Source: Telmatactis stephensoni (lineage: Eukaryota; Cnidaria; Anthozoa; Actiniaria; Isophelliidae). From it: a DNA stretch of 64,000 bases. Position 1 is the stretch's first letter; each line of letters starts with the position of its first letter. Below the pieces are notes generated by a model that was not told the origin of the DNA, did no database searches, and saw nothing but the letters and a program-made list of their open reading frames with translations. This document shows positions 22,540 to 31,500 of this stretch, piece by piece. The position numbers and the translations under genes were made by a program. The DNA lies in NCBI GenBank assembly GCA_029948255.1, contig JALIZF010001918.1, forward strand, positions 496,001 through 560,000, in the 5' to 3' direction.

Positions 22540-25500
22540 TCACAATGGAAAATATTTTAAGTGACTGACATTTTCAGTACACTTGCAGTATGGGAAATTG
22601 CAGCATGATTGCAGCCAAGGCCGCCACAAATATCTTTCCAGTTGAAGTGGAACAGATTCAACAGTCTTCGCATGATTTTCCACAGCATTAGAAATTTGCT
22701 CCATTATAACTTTATACTGCACACCACTAGGATCGATAGGAAATTCCTCAGCTGGATCCATTGTAATGTCATACAGTAATGGAGGATCATGAGTGTTCAC
22801 ATTGTTGCCAAAGCAATTACAGACTGCCATCCCAGAGCATGTTTGTTCGCCTGGGGTCCATTTTGGAGTCATATAATGTGCCTTCCATGCTGTGGCACCA
22901 TGCTGAGGCCTGTAACGCACAGCATGTATAGCTTTTGCACAGTAGTGGAACATAAACTCATTAGGCGTGTACTCTATATGTTGCTTAAGCAATGGCAACA
23001 TATCTTTACCATCAATGATGCGGTCATCTGGTAATGAGACACCTGCGATGTTTAATATGGTAGGAAAGACATTTATATCAATAGTTGGTTCTGTTATCTC
23101 TATGCCAGCTGAGATTTGAGATGGCCAAGAAGCTATAGATGGTACTCTGATACCACCTTCCCAACTTTGACCTTTGCCTGATGAAACACAAAATTTTGAG
23201 AGTATGATAAAGTTGAAAGATATCATAGTGGTTGAAGTTTGTTGGGACTTGGTAGACTTCAGCCAAACCTAATAGCCCTGTGTATAAAGTGTACACCCTC
23301 CATTATAATTTTATGGTCACGTACAGTCATTTTAGAAAACGTCGTCACTGATCGGTCTCAAGCCTACGCGACTGAACAGAAAAGGATAATGGGTAAAAAT
23401 CACTGATGCGACTATAAAATGTACATCTAATTAGTCATGCCTCAAGCTTATAGTGCAGACCTTCGCTGGCAGGTGGTGTGGATGTTTCAGATCCTCAGCA
23501 TGACTAATTACATGTGCATTTTATAGTCCCCTCGGTGGTTTCTACCCATACTCCCATTCGGTTGAGTCACATAAGCTTGAGGCTGAATAGTCACAATGTT
23601 TTCTGAAATAACTGTCTATCAGAAGTGTGTCGGGACACCTGCAACTCCCCAAGGTGACTGAAGTTTGACTATTGCTAGGTTTCATCCACTTCTTTAGTAT
23701 AAATACATAGAGGGATTTCATGGCAGCCATGTTTGAGGGCAAGTACAATGGAAAGGTTTTTGAATTAGAAAAGATTTCATTTCTCTTGGGAAAAAAGCTC
23801 TATTATTTTGACCACAAACATTGCTGCCGTCAAATCCCTCTGTTCTCACTAAATATAATGAGAAAACCTTTGTTGAAGTCCCAGGGGGGGGGGATCCTTC
23901 CAGTTTTGGGTAGGGATGTGCCGCTGAGCCCCTCGAACCCTGACCCTGTTCCAGAGCAAAATTTCTAAAATCAATACCCTGTTGCAGAGTAAATGTCTGC
24001 CTAATTTCATTGTTTCCGGCAAAGTTAACGTGTCGTTAACCCCTTTGACTGCCGTGACATCACATGTAACCCAGAAATAGAGCAGATTCTGTACAAGTGT
24101 GAAAAGGACTACGTAATACCATGACAGTGTCGTGTTGTCTATAAAAACATTTGAAATTCCTGCTGTAACCGTGCCATAACAGTGTGCAGTGTCATTTTCA
24201 CACACTCATGTGAAATCTGCTCTGGTTTTTAGAGTGTCATATTGGGGTCAACTCTGACCATTTCTTCTACAATATAACTCATCCAAAATATTGAAAGCAG
24301 GCTATTTATTTACTAGGTGGCCCAAGCCAACTTACCCCCTTTGAATATACCCTTCCACCCTCCATGATATCCTCCATTAAAAGCCTCCTCAAGGTGCGGA
24401 CCATTGTCTGAGGTGAAGTATACAAATGTATTGTTCCTCATACCAAGTCTATCTAATGTATCTATTATCTTGCCTACACTCCAGTCCATCTCTTCTACAT
24501 TGTCACCATACTCACTATGGCCACTGTGGCCTTTGAAGGCCTTTGTCGTGAAGAGCGCCGTATGAACTTTAAGGTATGACATAAACAGCAAAAATGGTTT
24601 CTCTTGGTTTGTTTTAATAAAGTTAATAGCTTCATTTGTAAGTCTTGCTGTAAGATTTTCCAAAATCAGAGGTTGCTCAACGATAGTGTAATCCCTCAAA
24701 AGAAAACAATCCATAACTTGCATATTATGATCCAAGAAAAAGACAAAGCTAACTGGCAAAATGAAAAGTAGCATTAACAGTATGAAATATAACTTTCTCA
24801 TTTTTCCAAATACAACAGCCAAGATTCCAAAAAGTCCTGTCACAAGAATAGTTCCAGCAGATTTTTCTCTCCAGTGAGGTGGTAGAATGTGGTCAATCAC
24901 ACTGTCTTTTCCATTACAATTGCGCAAGTTTGACAAAGGAATTCCATAGAAATGTTGGAAGCCATGCTTAATTGGATGGTAATAGAAATCATCAGCTGAT
25001 TTTAAATTCAGTCCCAAATGCCATTTTCCAATTAAACCTGAGGATTATAAAATATCATTTACTTTTCTTTCAATTTATGTTATTTGTCAGAAATTTTAGT
25101 ATCATAAAAAGATCAAATAAAAAAAAATGAAAATGTTGCTTTGCTCTGCTTGATCTGCTCCATACTTCTTGGCTTCCTCTACATGCATGTAGCATTCTGC
25201 TGTACATACAGTATGCACATGTGTACATGGGTATAAGTAGCAATGCCTATGTGGTATGATTAGTGAGGGCGAGAGGAGAAATATGGAGAAGGGCCAAGAA
25301 TGGGTACAACTTAATAAGACTACTCTGTTGAATCTCAAGCCACAGTTGTTTCCACAGTTGTAGAGAGGCTATGCAGCTACACAGTACAGGCACCCCAGGC
25401 TCAGTTAATCCCTATATGTTCTTATTATGGCGGCTTTGCCATTGTGTTTAAAATGGAAGGTGGCAGGTTTGAATCTCAATGGTTTTACAAAGTTTTTTAA

Positions 25501-28500
25501 ATATTGATTCCTTAAGTAGTCCTATCACCTTTTTAATAAATTTAAAATCAAAAGACAGCTTAAAAAATCAAAATCTATTGAAAAGTTATTAGTCAGTATA
25601 TCTACAAATCAATAGAAAACTAGAGAATAAAAAGTGTTGGGCAAATCTATCAAGATTCAAACCTGGGCTTAACCAGCTGCACTGCTTCACAGGGCTTTGT
25701 TCTCAAGTGCCTTGGGGCACTTGATTGTGTTCAGCTTATTCAAAACATATAAACTTTTAAAAAAATTCTAAAACTAATAGACCTTTCCCAAAAATGGCAG
25801 CCAAAATATTTTTTTAACCTATTAGGTTAAAAAATATTTTAAGACGTAATGATCCCTGAAATACTAAGAAGTATGTATCACTTAGTAACTGTGCAAAAAT
25901 TTAGAAAGTTCCAATTAAAATCTGCAGAGACATGAATTTTTGAAATTTGTTAATTTTACAGACAGATGTATGACCCTCGGCCGTACATTTTCTGTAAAAT
26001 TTCACAATTTGAAAAATTCATATCTCTGCGGATTTTCATTGGAACTTTTCCACAGCTGGCTGCTCATTAGCTCAATGTTTCCCTAATTTCAGTGACTGAA
26101 ATTTGTGAAACATTATGTTAATGAGCAGCAGCCATTTTTTTATAAACAATCATATTGTAAAGGATTGCTTATTATGAAGCCACTCCCCGACTATTCCTAT
26201 TGAATTAGCTAATTTTAGTTACATTACAATTTTGTGGTTAAAGTCGTCATTTTATACATTACGTCCCGGATCCGGATAGTTAGTTTAGGTCAAGTAATGC
26301 ATGAGAAAACATTGTATCTTAGTCACTGACTTAGCAACTTATACCCATTGGAGCAATTTGTATCTCTTAACCTCGGCAAGCGGGACTGTTATGTAAGTAC
26401 AACTTTAGTCTTCGTATTAGTCATTATTACGTTTTTATATAGTTTTTACGCACGATTTAGACCCACATGGTATGGGCGCGTCAGACGGAATTATGCATCA
26501 TGAGCCATGCTCTGTAATTTGTATACTTGTATTGTATTCCCCTTGCATGCTTTATATCTTATACGTTAGGATTTGCCAGAATTACGATTACTATTCTTTG
26601 TCATGTTTTCTATATATCCCTTTACAAGACAATGTATTATTGTAATGGTATGATCGGAATGTTGTGTATTCTCGCTAATTTTAGCTAAGTATATTAAGTA
26701 TATTCTTTGTATTATTGACCCTAGTTTACGACAAGTTCTTGGTTGTAATAAACTACAATTCGTCGTCAAGCGCTGTCCGTAAAATATCCCCGAATCATTG
26801 TGGTGCGTCTTCACGCGCGATATTCGTCGTAGTCAATTCGCTCGTGTCGGCTGCCGTTACAGTAAAATAACACCTTCAAATCATTGCCGAGTTTAATGAA
26901 GGTCGTAAGAGCTCCAATATGACTAACGAGTATTCGCCTAAAGAAACTATTTTGAAAATTCTCGATTTGGCTGGATACGAAGAACAGTTCGGAGCTGTCG
27001 GTGAAACACACAGGAATCCGGAAGAGCGTGAAACCGCGAAAAGTGACATAACACCGCAAAGACGCGAACGAAGGTTGACCGAGAAGGGAAAATTTTATCG
27101 AAGAGAAACTTTAAGCCGCAAACGTCATAACGCCGGACAACGTCTGTCAAAGGAGATTAGATGCTGTTATGACGCGTTAAAGGACTTCACAATTGACCCT
27201 AAAACTCTCGAGAAACTGAGGGATGATTTAGATTCCCTGAAAGAAGAGTTAGCTAACGCTCAACAAGATTACGATGATGAGCTTAATGACGATCAGGAAC
27301 TAAGACAATCTTCATATGAGTGGTTTGACCTCCGAGATAGAGAATATATGGATTGTCGAACAAAAATTACAGAAAAAATCAAGGCTTTCGAAGAAAAAAT
27401 GTTTCGTGAAAGTATACCAATACAAAATCACGCGAAAGGAAGCATTATGACATGTAGCTCAACAAGCTCCGCGCGTTCGCTCTTATTGAAAGCAGCAGCG
27501 AGGTCAGCTAGGCTTAAGGCAGAAATGAGTTTCCTTGACAACGAGACGGAAGTTAGACGTCTAACTTTACAAAAGGAAATTGCGATTTCGGAGGCCGAAA
27601 AAGACGCGATGGAAAATATTATTAAAGAGGAAGATTCTCGTGAAGAAAAAGTAACGCAATTTCCTGATCAAACCTTTATGGCAGATATCGAAAAGCAACG
27701 GCCGGAAACCGAGCCCAAACAGAAACTGATAAACACTCCCACTGTACAACCACCTGCACACAAACCAATTCCGACACAACGGACTAAAATCCCACGAATT
27801 AAAAGTGAACAATCAGAATTAAAGCCTGAAGTTCCTTCATTTATATCTTCGCAAACTTGCGAGAGTCCTCAGCGCGGTGAAAACGATACATTGAAGTATT
27901 TAATCGAACTGCAGGCAAAGCAAACAGAGCTTAGTTCGCTTCTAATAAAACAGCAAACCATAAACCATCTTCCAACTAAGGAACCACCCATTTTCGACGG
28001 AAACGCCTTTGACTACCCAGCATTCATCACTGCCTTCGATGCTATCATCACTTCAAACGTCGCATCTAACATGGATCGACTTTACTATCTAGAAAAGTAC
28101 ACCAAAGGCAAAGCCAACGATGTAGTCAAAGGATTCCTGTCCGTCGCAAGCGAAGATTCGTATAAGCAAGCTCGCAAGCTTCTCAGTGAGCGCTTCGGGA
28201 ACCCAGTCTTCGTCGCAGAGGCATACAAATCACGCATGCGTAGCTGGCCAAACATCGCAGATGGTAATAGTAAAGCGCTACAAGAGTTTTCAGATTTCCT
28301 TACTCGTTGTGTAGAAGCTATGAAGACTGTTGGATCGTTGGGTGAGCTAGATGGATCACAAACACTGATTCAGATGAGTGCCAAAGTTCCAACGTACTGT
28401 GGTGTAAAGTGGTGTCGACACGCCCACGAAAAGCAATGCCAAGCGAAGAGGGTATCGTTCGAAGACTTTGTGAAATTTGTAAGGGCCGAAGCTGAGCTGG

Positions 28501-31500
28501 CAAACGACCCAATCTTCTCGCCGGATGCGCTAAAGAGAGAAAGAAGAAAGACGTCAGAGAAAGATTTAAAGCCGAAGCCAAGGACTAAGGAAAGTTCCTC
28601 CGCTGTCGGCAGCTTTGCCACCATGGTCTCTACCGGTTCATCCAATACCATGAGTCGCAACCCAGCTCGGTGTCCAGCATGTGAGAAGAGCCACGCGCTC
28701 GAACAGTGTAGTTCTTTCAAAACGAAGTCTGAAGACGAACGAAGAAATTTCATCGTAACCAAGGGACTGTGCTTTGGATGTCTAAAGCCTGGCCACCTGT
28801 CCTCTAGCTGCCAAGCCAGACTGCAATGCGAAGAGTGCGGAAAGCCACACCCTACACCACTGCATGGTGTTAAGCCGAGGCCAAAGCCCAGGCCTAGACG
28901 GCGACCTAACCAAGACAATGTAACTCCAGCCACCGCAGGCACGAATTACATAACTTGTACACCGACTGAGGAGAATGCCAACTCAAATGCGAGCGTCTGT
29001 AACGTAATGGAAAACAACGAGGAGGTTACAACTTCTTTGATAGTGCCAATCATTATAAGCCATGATAACAACCCCGACGTAGGAATCAAAACATACGCCC
29101 TTCTGGATGACGGTAGCGATTCAACGTTTATCAAGACATCAATTCTCGATGAATTAGGAATTGAAGGCCCTAAGATTAACTTGAAGCTCAACACTATGCA
29201 CGGACAACGTGAAATAGCAGTCAAGAAAATCAATGGCCTGATGGTTAAGCCGATGGACAAGAATGGTAGTCCTGTAAAGCTACCGAAAGCTTATACAAGA
29301 GACACAATACCTTCGTTTCCAAGTCAAATACCCACGCCTGAAATAGCAGATAGATGGCCACACCTGCGAAAAATAAGGGACCAGCTCTTCCCCCTACAAG
29401 GAAACATGCAAGTGGGTGTCTTGATCGGCTGCAATTGCCCTAAAGCACTGAAACCAAGAGATGTAATCTTAGGGGGGGAGGATGATCCGTATGCCATCAG
29501 AACAGCACTGGGATGGGGAATACTTGGACCAGCGTACTCACACACACTGAAGAACGGTGACGCATTCACCTGCCACCGTCTCGTTACCGCTATAGATGGC
29601 GCTCACCGAAATGTCAAGTTTGTCACCAAGACACAAACTAAGGAAATAGTCAATTTATCAGATGTCAACAAAATGTTTGAAATGGACTTTTCTGAGAAAG
29701 AACAAGGACAATCGCTCTCTCAGGAAGATCGTAAATTTCTGAAAATTGTCGAGAGTGGCATCCATCATCTCACGGACGGTCATTATGAAATACCGCTACC
29801 CATCAAAGATAAACAGCTTGCGCTCCCAAACAATCGCACAATGGCGTACTCCCGCCTAAAGCCCCTCAAGGGAAGATTTGTAGCAGACGAAATATACCGT
29901 CGTCACTACATTGAATTTATGAAGTCCATGTTAGAGAAAGGCTATGCCGAACTAGCACCAGAAGTCAACACGCTGACAAAGGGGGTATGGTATATTCCTC
30001 ACCATGGAGTGTACCACCCCAAGAAACCAAACAAGCTTCGTGTGGTTTTCGACTGTTCGGCGAAGTATGCAGGAGAATGTCTCAACAAGCACCTTCTCCA
30101 AGGGCCAGACCTCACCAATAGCTTAATAGGAGTCCTCTACAGGTTTCGTCAAGAGCGCATAGCGATAATGTGTGATATCGAGGCTATGTTTTATCAAGTC
30201 AAGGTACCAGAGGATGATAGAGACCTATTGCGTTTCTTGTGGTGGGAGGATGGTGATACCTCACGAGAGCCAAAGGAGTATAGAATGACTGTACACCTGT
30301 TTGGGGCCGCATCATCACCTGGCTGCTCAAACTTCGCCCTCAAGACCGCAGCAGACGACAACGAAGGCAGTCTTGGAGTAGAAGCAGCAGAATTCGTACG
30401 TCGAAACTTCTATGTAGACGACGGCTTAAAGTCAGTTCCATCAGTCAGCGAAGCAGTCAAGCTTGTCCACGATGTGAAAGAAATGTGCAAGCGCGGAGGC
30501 TTTAACCTTCACAAGTTTACATCCAATAGTAAGGATGTTCTCCGACAAATCCCTGAAGCAGACAGAGCCGAAGAAGTGAAGACCTTAGAATTTAATGACG
30601 GGACTCAGCTAACGGAACGTGCACTCGGAGTCCAATGGTGCATAGAGCCTGATGTATTTAAGTTCACCGTCGCTTTGAGAGATCGGCCATGTACTAGACG
30701 CGGCATTCTCTCCACTGTGAGTTCAATATTCGACCCTTTAGGCTTCCTAGCACCTGTTATGTTAGAGGGCAAGTCACTTCTTCAAGACCTATGTCGCCAA
30801 GGCATCGATTGGGATGATCCAGTACCAGAAGACATTGCAGCAAGATGGCGCAAGTGGAAAACAGAGTTGCGTGAGCTGGATAACTTCACAACACCTCGAT
30901 GTTATAAGCCAGTGGGATATGCTGAAGTCACTAATGCTGAACTTCACCACTTCTCCGACGCAAGCTTCAAGGGCTACAGTCAGTGTAGCTATTTGAGGCT
31001 GATGGATGGAAATGGAAGAATCCACTGTTCCTTCCTATCAGGGAAGGCAAGAGTCACTCCCTTGAAAAGGGTAACAGTGCCTCGACTTGAGCTCACAGCA
31101 GCCGTAGTCTCTGCTCGCGTGAGTGAGCAGTTAAAACGCGACTTAGACATGGAGATAAACAGAGAAGTGTTCTGGACTGATAGCAAGGTTGTACTCGGAT
31201 ACATAGCGAACGAAGTGAGGCGCTTCCATATATTCGTGGCCAACCGCGTCCAAGAAATACAAGAAAAGTCATCAGTTGGCCAATGGAAGTACGTCGATAC
31301 TAAAAACAACCCAGCAGACCAAGGTTCAAGAGGCCTACTTGCACACCAGATAAAGAACTCAAAATGGCTCTCGGGACCAGAGTTTCTCTGGAAGACCGAT
31401 GGTGAGAACGAAGTGGCTGCATCCATGCCGCCTGAAGCACTATCGGTCAACGATCCAGAGGTCAAGAAATCAGTCACCCGTGCAACCGTGTCAACTGAAG

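Noticed and set aside
26566..26814. 82-residue minus-strand ORF in both LTRs
   Set aside because: It appears twice only because the LTRs are identical, and it is antisense to the retroelement with no motif.
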